DNA of 64,000 bases from Sympetrum striolatum (Eukaryota > Arthropoda > Insecta > Odonata > Libellulidae). The first letter of the stretch is position 1; each line of letters opens with the position of its first letter. The notes beneath the pieces were generated by a model. The model made no database searches. It was not told the origin of the DNA and saw only the letters and a list, made by a program, of their open reading frames with translations. This document shows positions 23,571 to 35,500 of this stretch, piece after piece. The DNA lies in contig OX388351.1 of NCBI GenBank assembly GCA_947579665.1, positions 2,976,001-3,040,000 of the forward strand, given 5' to 3'. Made by a program: the position numbers and the translations under genes.

Positions 23571-24020
23571 AAATTGTATCTATTATATATAGATGCTTCT
23601 CCGGATTTATTCATGTATATAGATAGAATACTTATTTACAGGCTAAACTACAAGTGTCATTGACTTGAAATTTTTACTACATATTTGCCATAACATGCAA
23701 CCATCAGAAAAATTGCGATATTGAATCAGAGTGCACCAAGGTCCCAATTTTTCCCATTTAAAAGCATTGGTTTGATATTTGGGAATTAAAGCAAACTACC
23801 TCCTGGATTGGTAGTGAATCAAAACTCAAGGAGCCTATAGATATAGTCATGATCTATCAAAAACGTAAATGATTTTTACAGAAAATATCCTGGGTTTGAT
23901 GCTGGGTTGATGCAAAAATCTATCATTTAAAATACATTGAGGTAGTATTTCATTATTTTTTGATGCATTTATCGAAATGATAGGAAGGTCTCGCTTAATT
24001 AATTAAAATTTACATTAAGA
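23571..24020 (+). repeat. Family B repeat, truncated copy
   Basis: Restarts with the family head tctattatatatagatgctt at about 23578 and follows 20135 onward through aactcaaggagcc and ggtttgatgctggg-gatgcaaaaat (compare 20479). It stops near 24020. Confidence 0.65.
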
Positions 24021-24051
24021 CTTGGTTGTAGAAAAAATTATGAGCATTCAA

Positions 24052-24411
24052 TTAGCATATTTGCCTTGATGATTTTGTTAAATATGCACACAAATGCCAC
24101 AGTTTGTCTTTAAACTGACTCACTCCCATCAACACTGACACCTTTTGGCTATCGGTGGATTCCACACTCACTCTCTTACCGAATCTTAGCTTACAGAGTA
24201 CCATTGAGCTCTCGTGGACTTGGTTTGGGATCACAACTGAATTATGACTGCCCGAAATCTTCTTGGAAATGGTTTTTCCAGCAACTAACGTATAAATTCT
24301 GAAGAACACTCCTGAGAAATAGGTTTCCATTCTTTTTGGAAGTCCCTTCTGAAAGAGATCCAATTTGAAACTGCTGGCCAACGACATAGTCGCACGTATT
24401 ATTAAATTCAT
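24052..24411 (-). CDS. Open frame of 119 codons, unrecognised
   Basis: Minus-strand frame beginning MNLIIRATMSLASSFKLDLF and ending in ...KSSRQIC. It is basic and Ser-rich. No domain, signal peptide or membrane segment is evident, and I do not recognise it. The local base composition is less AT-rich than the flanks, which is why I list it. It lies directly after a truncated family B copy and could be an exon piece, a transposon fragment or chance. No splice partner was identified. Confidence 0.25.
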   Translation of the reverse strand: MNLIIRATMSLASSFKLDLFQKGLPKRMETYFSGVFFRIYTLVAGKTISKKISGSHNSVVIPNQVHESSMVLCKLRFGKRVSVESTDSQKVSVLMGVSQFKDKLWHLCAYLTKSSRQIC

Positions 24412-24429
24412 CTTGCCTTACTGGAGGTT

Positions 24430-25030
24430 AGGCTTTCAATTAAGCCTCTTTGACGGCAAGCCCTTTTGGAGTAAGATTCTTGGGTTATAATAGCATTTCT
24501 TCCTATACTAATAATATGATTTTAATGCGCTCAGAATTCATGTTGTTCAGGTTTTATTGCAGAATTTGTTATGTTGGCAGCAAAGGAAATGAAAGTGGAA
24601 TATTGTGATTTGGTAATATCATTAGCATGCTTATTCAAGAAGGTAATAAAATTGTTGAACAATATCAATATGTTAGTATACTAATGAATATATATTTGAT
24701 CAAGGGAACATATCTGATTATTGTTACACAAGAATATTCAGCAATACTTAATATCATCGCTATTATTACTGAAATTTATTTATTTATTTATTAGCAAACA
24801 TCAACATACACCACAAAGCCAATTACTGCTGATAATTAACAAAAGGAATCTTCCCTGAAAATAAACTTGTATTTTTATGAACACGCACAGTGTTTACTTA
24901 TATGTACATATGTTCCAACTTTTTCTTGAAATTAGATTCATTTGCTGAGCATTCCTTAGTTAATACTAGTTTCAGTACATCGTCGTTTTTTACGTCACGC
25001 TATCCATTTGGTGTCGTATTTAGCTATGCT
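24430..25030. other. AT-rich sequence, nothing recognised
   Basis: Short ATTT runs near 24777-24795 only. No supported gene. Confidence 0.4.
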
Positions 25031-25749
25031 ATAATTACACAGGCTGACAAATTTTAGCATTATTTTGATATCAAGGATCAAAACAGCTGATCTCAACTAA
25101 TTTTGTGTCGCTGATTATAGATTTGAACTCAAAAAATTCAAAAAATGCACAAATTTTCTTATAACAACTTATGCCTTTTTTATTAACCATAATTCCACCC
25201 TTGCCAACACTGCAATAATCATGTGAGAGTATTCCTTCTTGTTTCTTCAATGTTGTACGAAATACTAAGACATTATATTCGAAATGGGAAATATTATCGA
25301 AATTTTATGCATAGTTTCTTTAAGAAATATAAATGAACACTACCCTTGAACATGGCCAAAAAAATCTGCTGAAATATTAACTGAATCATTTTTCTGCCTA
25401 ACTCCTTTGGTTTGTGTGGTGTTCAGTCTTCCCTTAAAAAAAACTATTGAATTTTTAGTTTTCTAAATATTTACAGCTAGAAATGGGAACCCATTGATGG
25501 ATTCGATGTTTGAGCATTTCAATCGTAACTTAGCGGGGCATAACTGTATTTTGCCTAAAATCGACAAGAACTACTTGGATTGGAATACAATTCTAGATTA
25601 GTATAAAGGCCTTTTTAAGATCTTTAATGTGAATGTAGATGATGTCTTGTAAGTTTCAAACTCTTTGAGAAAGGAGCATTTTCGTAAACTTGCAGGCACA
25701 GAGCAGGAGACCTTGTCAACTCCCCATTTTCTTACTCTCTAAATTTGGT

Positions 25750-26855
25750 CTACATTTACATTTACATTTAAACCCTGCAATCCGCCAGTGGTGCGTGGCA
25801 GGGGGTGTAAGACACCAAAATACCTATCTAATCTGGAGAGCTATTCGCTTCTCTAATTCTTCGTGGAAAAAATGACCAAAAGTAGCTATCTGTCCTGGCA
25901 ACTACTTCCCTGTAACTCTTTTTTGTTTTCTCTCTAAGGTCGCAAAGGTATATAACTGGGATGACAATATCTGTTATCTCCTCCCTGAAATCGGTAGTGA
26001 TACATTTATCAAAAAGCTTCCGTCGATGTTAACGTCTTCTATCACTAAAAGAGTTCCAACCAAGAGATTCTATCGTAGCCGAAACACTGCTGTCAAATGT
26101 GAAATCTCCCTTGACGAACCATGCTGCTCTGCGTTGAACCATCTCGAGATCGGAAATTAATCTTAATTAGGATCCCAAACCGCACAGCAATACTCAAGTA
26201 GAAGCCGAATTAGGGAAAAGTACGCAATTTCTTTTACTCTCGATGAACATCCCCTAAGGATTCTGCTGGCTAACCTTTACATTCTATTTTCCTTTCCTAC
26301 TACACATCGAATATGCTCTTTGAAGGAAAAATTACTGCTGAGCGAAAGTCCTAGATATTTATGGTGCATCACAAGCTCCAAGGGATTTCCTGAAATTCTG
26401 TAGGGTGCACAGGTAATGTTAGTGGACCACGTGATAGTCATGGCAACACATTTCTTTATATTCAGCTCAAGCTGCCAATCACTACACCAACCCGAGATCA
26501 TATTCAGATCGTTCTGCAAACAACCAATGTCATCTGCAGTTACGATCTCCCTATACACAACAGTATCATCAACAAATAACCTAACCTTGCATTTAACATT
26601 ATCCATGACATCGTTAATATATATCAGGAACAAAATTGGTCCTAATGCACTTAAATGTGGAACACCGGATGTGACGCGAACCTCACCAGATAAAATCCCG
26701 TCCAAGGCAACTCGCTGCGATCTTTCCCCAAGAAATGACTCTATCCACTCAACAACTTTTCCGTTAATCCCGTAAGCCATCAACTTATGAATTAATTTTA
26801 CATGCGATACTCGATCGAAAGCTTTTCTGAAATCTAGGAATAAAATTTAAGAGTA
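25750..26855 (-). mobile_element. 5'-truncated non-LTR retrotransposon (CR1/Jockey-like)
   Basis: Minus-strand LINE fragment with the reverse transcriptase region and 3' end. The 3' end on this strand reads ...ttgcagggtttaaatg followed by ATGTAA-type tail repeats (reverse complement of 25750-25770). The 5' end is cut inside the RT at about 26850. The 3' region (ccctgccacgcaccactggcg) is a form I recall from arthropod LINEs, so clade placement is tentative. Confidence 0.85.
25880..26850 (-). pseudogene. LINE reverse transcriptase fragment
   Basis: Reverse transcriptase used for target-primed insertion. On the minus strand the frame enters at LDFRKAFDRVSH, motif A with its catalytic Asp. It continues through a variant of the GVPQGS motif (GVPHLSALGP), then LFLIYINDV and the catalytic FVDDTVV (motif C). 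It is open from 26850 down to a stop at 26277. Beyond the stop the homology continues in shifted frames: LEYCCAVWDP-type and MVQRRAAWFVKGDF sequence near 26100-26200, and a C-terminal tail to about 25880. It is therefore both 5'-truncated and frameshifted. The upstream endonuclease and ORF1 are absent. Confidence 0.88.
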
Positions 26856-27098
26856 AATATAGTCAATTTATGAACTCATAAACTTTTTGGATACACACTT
26901 ACATTGACTAAAACCTAAAAATATAAAGATAAAAATTTACAAATAAATTACTTTTTTCTATAACGTTTATGCAAAATTCTAAAAAAACTGTATGCGGTGA
27001 ACAACTTTCCAAAACACTACTGAATTTACCTCAAAAAATGCATGAAGAAACAAATGACAACTTCAATGTTACCTAAATCTTGTCAGCCTGTGTTATTA

Positions 27099-27557
27099 TA
27101 TAAATTTACCGAATATTTTCTCTTACTCATCAACTTTTGGAGTGTAAAGCTAAGGAGAGAAGCAAATACATTTTTTTAAATGTTATGTGTACATGTCTGT
27201 ACAAAATTTCCTAATTAAAAATACATCTAGGGTAATATTCATCTTATTTGTGAATCAGCTGTAGGTATTGACAGTATCGGTAATTATGTAGGAATATTGG
27301 GATTTAACAAGGTCATTATTGTACTATATCCATAATTGGACAACATTATTTGTGCAAATCTATTTCTGAATGTTTTTCTTTATCTAAAGAATATACTTAA
27401 CATCATATCATGTTATTAATCTTAAATATTGTATTTCAATTCTATGAACATTTATTTTTTGTGATCAGTCGATTGTAAAGCTCAGAAGAGAATTAATGAT
27501 TAAAAATATATATAATCTAAATTGGGGTTAACTGAATTATAATTTTATTATTTCCAG
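27099..27557. other. AT-rich sequence, nothing recognised
   Basis: No supported feature. Confidence 0.35.
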
Positions 27558-27559
27558 AA

Positions 27560-27856
27560 ATGTTTGCATTAGTTTTGTCCAAGTCACAATACTTCAAATT
27601 TTGTGAAGGTCTACAACAAGCTGAATTTGGTACGGTGTTCCACAGGTTGACAAGATAATGGATTCAATATGAAAGGATATCAGCTTTGAAAATCGGATTT
27701 GTACTTTTATGCAAATGTAGACATCTTTAAATTACAGATCAGTTTATGGGACTTAAACATGGTGTGGAAACAACGTTTTCTGATCATTCATTCCTAAAGG
27801 ACCAGTTTTATACCAGCCTTTCTTACATCACGGTATACATAATCCATCTAATTTAG
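27560..27856 (+). pseudogene. Candidate decayed exon, unknown
   Basis: After an acceptor-like ttatttccag ending at 27557, one frame reads MFALVLSKSQYFKFCEGLQQ onward for 99 codons, with only two internal TAA codons and a final TAG at 27854-27856. The composition between the stops is protein-like (for example TDQFMGLKHGVETTFSDHSF). No family recognised. In sequence this AT-rich so few stops is mildly unusual, but chance cannot be excluded. Confidence 0.25.
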
Positions 27857-30045
27857 CTATGGGATAATTTATAATTACATATATTTGTATTATGACTGTG
27901 CACATTTTAGAAAACAATAGTTGAATAAAATTGCATTTTTCTAATCCTATTTTGGTACAAAATATAGAAAAGTACATTTTGCTCTCACTTATCTCAATCA
28001 TATTCATGACTGTAATGAAGTGCAAGCTACTGTGGTATAGCCTTTCTCTAGCTCTTGGTGTCTAATGGTGGTACGGAAAACGCTCTAACCTGCTTTTGGG
28101 TCTCCAAGACTCAAGTCAAAACAAGGGTGATAAAAGGAAAAATTGACAAGCATTTTAACAATTATCAAACTCAAATACTTGATTCTAAGGATATATTAAT
28201 AACTTTTGCATGATTTGAACAATGATTTTAGATAACTTTCAAATGACATAAAAGTGAAACGAAGAAGGTCTAGGTGTATTTCAATTGATGGAAATCTGAT
28301 CTCTCTCAGTTCAACATGTATTTCAAGCATCCAATCATTATCAATATTTCCAATCATCTTACATTTTTTCAGGATGACATGGTATTTAAAAAGTTCTACC
28401 TTTGTGGTTAGTACTAACTTTTTGTTTTTGTTTAAAGTCTGTATCGCTCTGTAACTGAAGTTCATTTTTTGTTATATTTCTGTGGATTGGATTCTTATAG
28501 AGAAAGACTCCATTTGGAGTCAATCAGTCAGAATCCTATTAACCTTTGATACTTTCCCAGCTTTTCTCCACTACACACACTGTTGTTATAAAATATACTG
28601 ATGATAACAAACAAAATTTACTCAACATATTTCCAATTTGAATTGCGATATGGAGAGGTGATATACAATTTAATTAATATTGGAACAAATATAAGCAAGT
28701 TGTTGTATATTAATCACATTTTTAGATTAATTTATTCTTCACAAAAAGTTTATGAACGAGTTACGTTGATGGTGTATGGACAAGCAAGCTGGCCATTCAT
28801 AAAGTGCATCTAATTACGTGGTTTGGTTAGCCTGTGTTAGCCCTACCTGCATTGCAATATTGTTTTTTACTTAATTAAATGAAGTAGTATTAGTGAATTA
28901 TTTTACTTGAATTCAATTCAACATTTACATTGCATTTCAATTAAGTGGGGTTGATGTTAAAACACTCCCAAGTGTAGCTAATAAGCAATTATTGTGATGC
29001 ATAAGCTATAATGCATTAATGCAAATATCATATTCTGCGGTAAATGAAGTAGTAAAATGCATGTATGCTATATGACAGTGTCCAAATTATTGCAGCTTGT
29101 TTTTTTTCTCAAAGTGAATAATTATAACATAATAGCTAGCTGAAATGCCCGTTGATCTTCAACGGTAAAATAAACAATGATAATTACCAGTGTAACCAAC
29201 TGAATTTTTATCGTAACACAGACTTTATAATTGTAGGATGATTGCCAATGCCAGGCTAAGATAATTTTGAAAGCAATAAACAAAAAAAGTCTTAATAAAG
29301 TCTACAAAACCACAATAACTCAATATTTTATCTCACATCTTTTGAATAAATAATTCCTTCACCTAAGATAACATTCGTTTTAAAAATAAAAATTTAGATG
29401 TTAAGTTAACATTATTTTATTGATTTTATTTTCTTGATAGTATTTTATTGATTACATTTATTTTTCCTGGCTATATTTCTTATTGCAATAGTATTTTATA
29501 ATACTGAAGATGTTTTTATTGTAAACTGTCAATGGGATAACACTTGTAATAAATATATTATTATTATCTACAAGGTTGTATATGTAGTGAGGTAAGATGG
29601 AATATCAGTTACTATGAAAGAAGAATATTGTGAAAGAAAATATGTATGTCCACATCATGAACTGGAAAACCTCTTCTCTGCCTATGCTCCAGATATAAGT
29701 TGAGGATAGAAGTGTTGTTAGATGGATGCCATTCAAAAAGCATGGAATAAAGTAAGGTGTTGATGTGTTCTTTATGTATTTTCTCATCTACTACTACTAC
29801 TTTCTAATCAATTCAAATTTTCCATAGAAATAGAAAGATTTTGTATCTTTGATTAATAATTTCCTCTCAAAACTTTGGAATCTATTGTGAGATAAATAAT
29901 AATTTTCCAAAATATTTTCCAATTTGATGTCAAATGCTGTTTTTGTGAACACTTCAGGAGCTTTCTCACAATATTTCCTGAGGACAAAAGTTTTTTTTAA
30001 ATTTCTGTGTCTCCCCTTTATTGTTGGTTCGAGTTTCAACTTGGT
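27857..30045. other. AT-rich sequence with only weak open frames
   Basis: I see no recognisable gene, RNA or element. The longest frames are on the minus strand: 29797-30120 (107 codons, overlapping a family A copy), 28196-28465 and 29605-29787. All are Lys/Phe/Ile-rich, as expected by chance in this composition. A short (TAC)n/(TAG)n stretch lies near 29790-29801. Confidence 0.4.
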
Positions 30046-30460
30046 AATGTATATTAAGGTAGTGTAAAAGTAATGTGTAATGGTAAGGTAATTAGTGATA
30101 CAAAAATATGTTTCATACAAATGTTATAGTAAATATTTTTCTAAAACATATATAAATAAACGTATATACCTAATATCATATTTATGGAGATATTTTGAGA
30201 ACCGGAAATGAGGTTTGAAGAATGAAGCTCGACTTCCGGTTAACCGATTTACTCCAAAAACTAATCAACTCTAACAACACCAACCAAAATACTATTTATG
30301 AAATTAAGAGTTGATACAATGAATGGTTTTTATGTTAGAGCGCCCACAAAGTACATAAAAGCTACTTCCGGTTTATTGGTATTTCACGAATAACTCCTAA
30401 TCAACCGGTGATACAAAAATATGTTGAATACAAAAGTTAAGGTAAATTTTAATATCTAAA
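30046..30460 (-). repeat. Family A dispersed repeat, minus strand, left part
   Basis: Reverse-complement family A sequence: cttccggttaaccgatt near 30232, gttagagcgcccacaaag near 30334 and cttccggttta near 30366. It is broken at 30461-30472 by the LINE insertion and resumes at 36395. Confidence 0.75.
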
Positions 30461-30472
30461 ACTTTTATAAGT
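30461..30472 (+). repeat. LINE target site duplication, left
   Basis: ACTTTTATAAGT, identical to 36383-36394 on the other side of the LINE. Confidence 0.9.
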
Positions 30473-30474
30473 TT

Positions 30475-30560
30475 CCCCCTGCGGGTAGGGGGATGTAGAA
30501 TACTCCCGCGGCATCCCTGCCTGTCGTAAGAGGCGACTAATCGGGCGGGGAGAAAACCCC
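30475..30560 (+). promoter_or_regulatory. Structured 5' end of the LINE
   Basis: CCCCCT (30475-30480) pairs with AGGGGG (30487-30492) around a six-base loop. The words ctgtcgtaagaggcgactaa (30521-30540) follow, then a GGGG-AGAAAA-CCCC hairpin (30547-30560). From memory, the middle word recurs at 5' ends of many arthropod non-LTR elements, suggesting an internal promoter or RNA structure. The function is inferred, and I did not find a clear HDV-like ribozyme fold. Confidence 0.5.
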
Positions 30561-31104
30561 AAAAACAAACCCCTCGTTCAGCAAGGGCTGAGTCCGGGCA
30601 GTCCCGTGAATCAACTGTCTGTGTGCGGTCATGCCAGCTGACCAAGGATTCACCCACGTGTTTGCCGTGCGTGGAGACCCGTAAGGAGGAGATGGGTGTC
30701 CTGGAGGTTGAGTGCCAACCACCAGCACAGTAACTGCTGAGGCACTTCTGGTCCAACTGGACTATTTTTATTTTCTGGCACAACACACCTCTTTGGCCCC
30801 AAATTCACTGTAAACAGGAGGCCAGGGAATAGCACACCCTGGTCAATCGGCTACTGATGGCTGGGGATAAAATCCTTTCTAGCGTACGTCAGTCCTGTGT
30901 GAGTGCTTGGGAGGCACGCACCATTCTGGTGGAGGCCAATGGGGGGGTGTGGTTTGGAGGAGCCACTGCTGTCCCGGAGGCCATATCCAGTCTGTTCTGC
31001 GGCATCCTGGGCGCTATATCCCTTGGGTAGCCCTGGCGACCGTATCAGTTTGCGATGCGGCGTCCCAGTTTGTGTGGCTCCATGGTGGGTGGGGAGCTCA
31101 GGGG

Positions 31105-32427
31105 ATGAATTTTATTATGCATCATATGCATCCAAACCCTCCTCCACTAAAAAGACCCCGCTCAGGAATGAGTGGGCGAGAACAGATTTCAAAATGCAAG
31201 AAGTACTTGTTAATTAAAAGTGAAAAAGAAGGCAAAAATCTGACCTAGGTGTCTCCTTTCTTAATACACAAAGTGCTCTCCAATACTGTTCCAGGAACCC
31301 TTGAGTCAGTCAAGAAGCTGAGGGACGGCACACTTCTAATAAAAACAGCAGACGACAAGCAGAACAACATACTCCTGGCGATGAGAATGCTTCATGACAT
31401 TCCTGTGAAGGTAGAAGTTCACAAACGGCTAAACACCTGTCAAGGAGTCATATCATGCTATGACCTACTGTATGTCTCAGAAGAAGAGATAGTGAAAGAG
31501 ATGGCATCCCAGGGAGTCACCTCTTTTCGCAGACTCACTAAGAGGCAAAATGGAGAAACAGTGAAAACAACATCCGTCATACTCACATTCAAATTGGAAA
31601 AGACTCCTGAGAAAGTGTTTGTAGGATATGAAGCATGCTCAGTAAGGCCATTTATCCCCAGTCCTTTGCGCTGTTACCAGTGCAATGTATATGGGCACAC
31701 TGCCCAGTCATGCAAGGGCAAGTCCACCTGCCCAAAATGTGCAAAGGATAAACACGATGGGGAGCCGTGCACCAGTCCACCTCTTTGCAGCAATTGTAAT
31801 GGAAGTCACCCTATCTATGCACGAGACTGTCATAAGCTGCAAGAGGAGAAAAAAATAATGGAAATCAAGGTCACGGATAAAATTCCATATAATGAGGCCA
31901 GGAGAAAATTCAGACAATTAATGTGTCCCACTTTCTCAAGATCATTTGCCAGTGTAGCCATTACACCTGTTAAAAAGATGACTGTGTCTTGCCAAACTGA
32001 TCCCCCAGAAAATAAGTCCAAAGAGACGGATAAAAAAAATAAAGGTATATTGCAGAGTACAGGTGATGGGAAAAAACCCGGAAAAAGTCAACCTCCAAGA
32101 AAGGAGGTTCAAAATCAAAAACCTCCAGCTGCCTTACAGCCTCCTCCCAGGATGGAGAAATCTCCCTCACAATTACCATCTAGTAGAGACTCTGACTCCA
32201 ACATGGAGGAAGATGGGAGTCTGTCGGAGACAGAACACAAGACGTTGCTCCTGGAGCAGAAAAAAGGGAAACCTCCAAGAAAGGAGGTTCAAAACCCTCA
32301 GCTACAAATATCTTCTAGTAGAGCATCTGACTCCAACATGGAGGAAGACGAGAGTGTATCAGAGACAGAACTCCAGAAGGTGCTCCTGGAATGGAGAAAA
32401 GGGAGGAAAGTCAAAATTAAAAGATAA
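31105..32427 (+). pseudogene. LINE ORF1, gag-like nucleic-acid-binding protein
   Basis: ORF1 protein, which packages element RNA. The frame runs from ATG 31105 (MNFIMHHMHPNPPPLKRPRS). It is interrupted by TAG at 31246-31248 and stays open to 32427. The first half matches the RRM-like region of LINE gags (VSPFLIHKVL, SVKKLRDGTLLI). Three zinc knuckles follow: CYQCNVYGHTAQSC and CPKCAKDKHDGEPC (both CX2CX4HX4C), and CSNCNGSHPIYARDC (CX2CX3HX6C). The Pro/Lys/Glu-rich tail holds an internal duplication of about 181 bp: PPRKEVQN and DSNMEED occur twice, near 32094-32270 and 32275-32400. An upstream in-frame ATG at 30907 is less likely as the start. The single stop makes this copy non-functional without readthrough. 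Confidence 0.9.
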
Positions 32428-32530
32428 ATTCTGACACGGATCCAACTTCTGATGGATCATAGATTTTAATGTTTAAACCCTTATTTATTTATTTATTTTA
32501 CCTGCACATTTTATTTATTTATTCATTTTT

Positions 32531-35500
32531 ATGATTTTAATACAGTGGAACTGCAATGGATTCTACACACACCAAGAGGAGGTTAAGATCTTGCTAAGGG
32601 ATCTAAATCCTTCTTGTCTTTTTATACAGGAAACTCATTTTAAACATACTAGTCAGGTTCATTTAAACGGTTTTAACATTTTTAGAAATGATGACAACTC
32701 TGGTAACAGAGCTCGTGGAGGGGTTGCTGTATTCACCCGGGAAGCCCTTTACACTTCACGGGTGGTGTTGCAGACACCCCTCCAGGCCATAGCTGTCACT
32801 ATTGCAACTCCAGAGCCAATTACCTATTGTAATGTATACCTCCCGGAGTGTGCTCCAGTCAACCGGCTGAACCTCGAGGACCTAGTCAGGCAGCTACCAA
32901 GGCCATTCGTACTTCTGGGAGATTTCAATGCCCACAACACCCTCTGGGGTTGTTCAATGGCTGATAATAATGGTCGAGGACGACTTCTAGAAAACCTTTT
33001 TAATGATTTTAACCTGATTTTAATGAATTACCAAGAAAAAACTCATTTCAATGCTTTTAATGGAAGCTATTCTTCAATTGATCTTGTGATTTGTACTAGT
33101 GCCATTGCACCACTTTTTAGCATTTCTGTTCATAATGACGTTTGTGGCAGCGATCATTTCCCCATCATAATCAAGCAGAATACATTCAAATCTGTAAATT
33201 CCAACCATGAAGGGATTTGGGCTACACGTAGAGCCAATTGGCCATCTTTTAAATCAAATTTTAACTATACATTTGATAGAACTCGTGGTGGGTTGCAAAA
33301 CGTTAAAGAATTCACCGCAGCTGTCATTGACGCTGCGAGTAAAAGCATTCCAAGGTCTACTAGTAGGGCACACCATAACTCTGTTCCCTGGTGGAACGAG
33401 GAGTGCGCGGAGGCCATCTTGAAACGGAAACGAGCACTACGTATTTTCAATCGATACCCCACGAGTACTAATCTTGCAGCTTTTAGACGGCTGAGGGCAA
33501 AAGCTCGTCAAACTATTAAAAATGCCAAAACGTCCTCTTGGATAAATTATGTTTCGTCCATCACCCACAGAACGCCAGTTGCACAGGTCTGGAATAAGGT
33601 CACTAAAATCTCGGGCAAACATTCTTCCCCAAACATCGCAGGTATAGACATCGATGGCCAAATTGCCACTTCACCGGATGCCATCGTGGAAGCCTTAGGC
33701 TGTCATTATGCCAAAACAAGCAGCACAGCTGAATACGCACCCTCCTTTATCCAAAAGAAGGAGAGAATAGAATGAGCCAAACTAGAACTCGGCAATGTCA
33801 GGTTCCCAGCGTCCTACAATGAACCTTTTTCGGTGTGTGAGCTGAAATCAGCAATAGATGTCGGAAAGGATTCCTGCCCTGGTGCTGATGGTATTCACAA
33901 TGCCTTCCTGAAAAATCTCCCAGAGGGTGCTAATGAAAGTCTCCTCAATACCATCAATCAGATTTGGGCTGAAGGGGTCTTCCCAGAATCCTGGCAGGAA
34001 TCCATAATAATTCCAATACCTAAACAGGGAAAGGATAAGAGTCTCCCATCCAGCTACCGCCCGATTTCCTTGACCAGTTGCCTGTGCAAACTGGTGAAGA
34101 GAATGGTGAATAAGCGGCTAGTTTGGTGTCTTGAACACCGTAACCTTCTCTCAAATGTCCAGTGTGGGTTTAGACGCAACAGGTCTACCATGGACCATTT
34201 AATTAGGATTGACAGCTTTATTCAAGAGGCATTTCTTTTACGCCAACATGTATTAGGAGTATTCTTTGACATAAAAAATGCATATGACAAAACATGGCGA
34301 CACAGGATCTTATGTATCCTAAAAGTATGGGGCTTCAAGGGTAGAATTCTTATATTTATCAAAAATTTTTTAACTGACCGGAGATTCAGAGTTCGAGCGG
34401 GAAACTGTCTATCCCAGTGGTTCACTCAAGAAAATGGTATCCCACAAGGGTCAGTGTTGGGAGTAACTCTATTTGCCATAGCTATTAATGACGTTGTTAA
34501 CAACATAAAATCACCAACCATAACAGCACTTTTCGTCGATGATCTTGGTGTTTCCTGCAGGTCATCAAAAATGAATACGGCAAAAAGGCAGCTACAAATC
34601 ACCCTTAATAGGCTCCATCAATGGTCTCTAGAAACTGGTTTTCTTTTTTCAGAAGAGAAGACCAGGTGTATGCACTTTTTTCGACACCGTGGCCTATTCC
34701 CCCAGCCCAACCTTAAACTTGGGGATGTCCCTCTTCCATCAGTGGACTCCATACATTTCCTGGGAATGACACTGGACAGAAGATGGAACTGGAGAACACA
34801 TATCCAAATTTTAAAAGACAGGTGCTTTAAAGTTTTAAATATTTTAAGATACTTATGCAACACGTCATGGGGTGCAGACCGTAAGTCAATGCTTCTTGTA
34901 TACAGGGCATTGGTGAGGTCAAAACTAGACTATGGCTCCATAATATACTCCTCGACGCGAAAGAGTTACCTCCGCCCATTGGAGACCATACACAATTCTG
35001 GTCTAAGGTTGGCAACTGGAGCCTTCAGAACCAGTCCAATTCAGAGTATTTATTGTGATACTGGAGAGCCACCTCTTGAGACACGGAGAAAAATCTTAAT
35101 GCTAAACTACACCAGCAAGATTCTTTCTCAAAGGGAGCACCCATGTTTTAATCATGTTTTTAAACCCAGTTTATTGATTTATTTTATAGAAGGCCTAGGG
35201 CAACTAAGCCCTTAGGAATCCGTTTTAAGGTTTTTATTGAAGACGCAGGAATACAGCTTCCCGAAGTGCATAGAATTAGATATAACAAAATCCCACCATG
35301 GCAGATACCACAACCAAAAATCTGTTTGGAATTAAATTTATATAAGAAGTTAGACACTCATCCAAGAGAATACATGCACAGATTCTTGGACATCCTCAAC
35401 AAGCACCCAGGAGCCACTCTCTTTTTCACGGATGGTTCAAAATCAGAAACAGCCTGTGCCTGTGCAGTAGTATCCTCCCAAGACGTTATCTCCATGGCAA

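Larger units (their letters stand above)
25031..27098. mobile_element. Possible DNA element with short TIRs, host of a nested LINE
   Basis: ACACAGGCTGACAA at 25037-25050 has an exact inverted match at 27080-27093. The match extends to 20 of 23 bases (25033-25055 against 27075-27097). Similar Lys- and Phe-rich AT sequence lies just inside both ends, and a LINE fragment sits in the middle. No transposase frame and no clear target duplication were found, so the element identity is only inferred from the paired ends. Confidence 0.4.

Noticed and set aside
25690..25875. Plus-strand frame with a Leu-His run
   Set aside because: Antisense of the LINE 3' end; the run is the ATGTAA-type tail.
31708..34863. 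Minus-strand open frames across the LINE
   Set aside because: Antisense shadows of ORF1 and ORF2.
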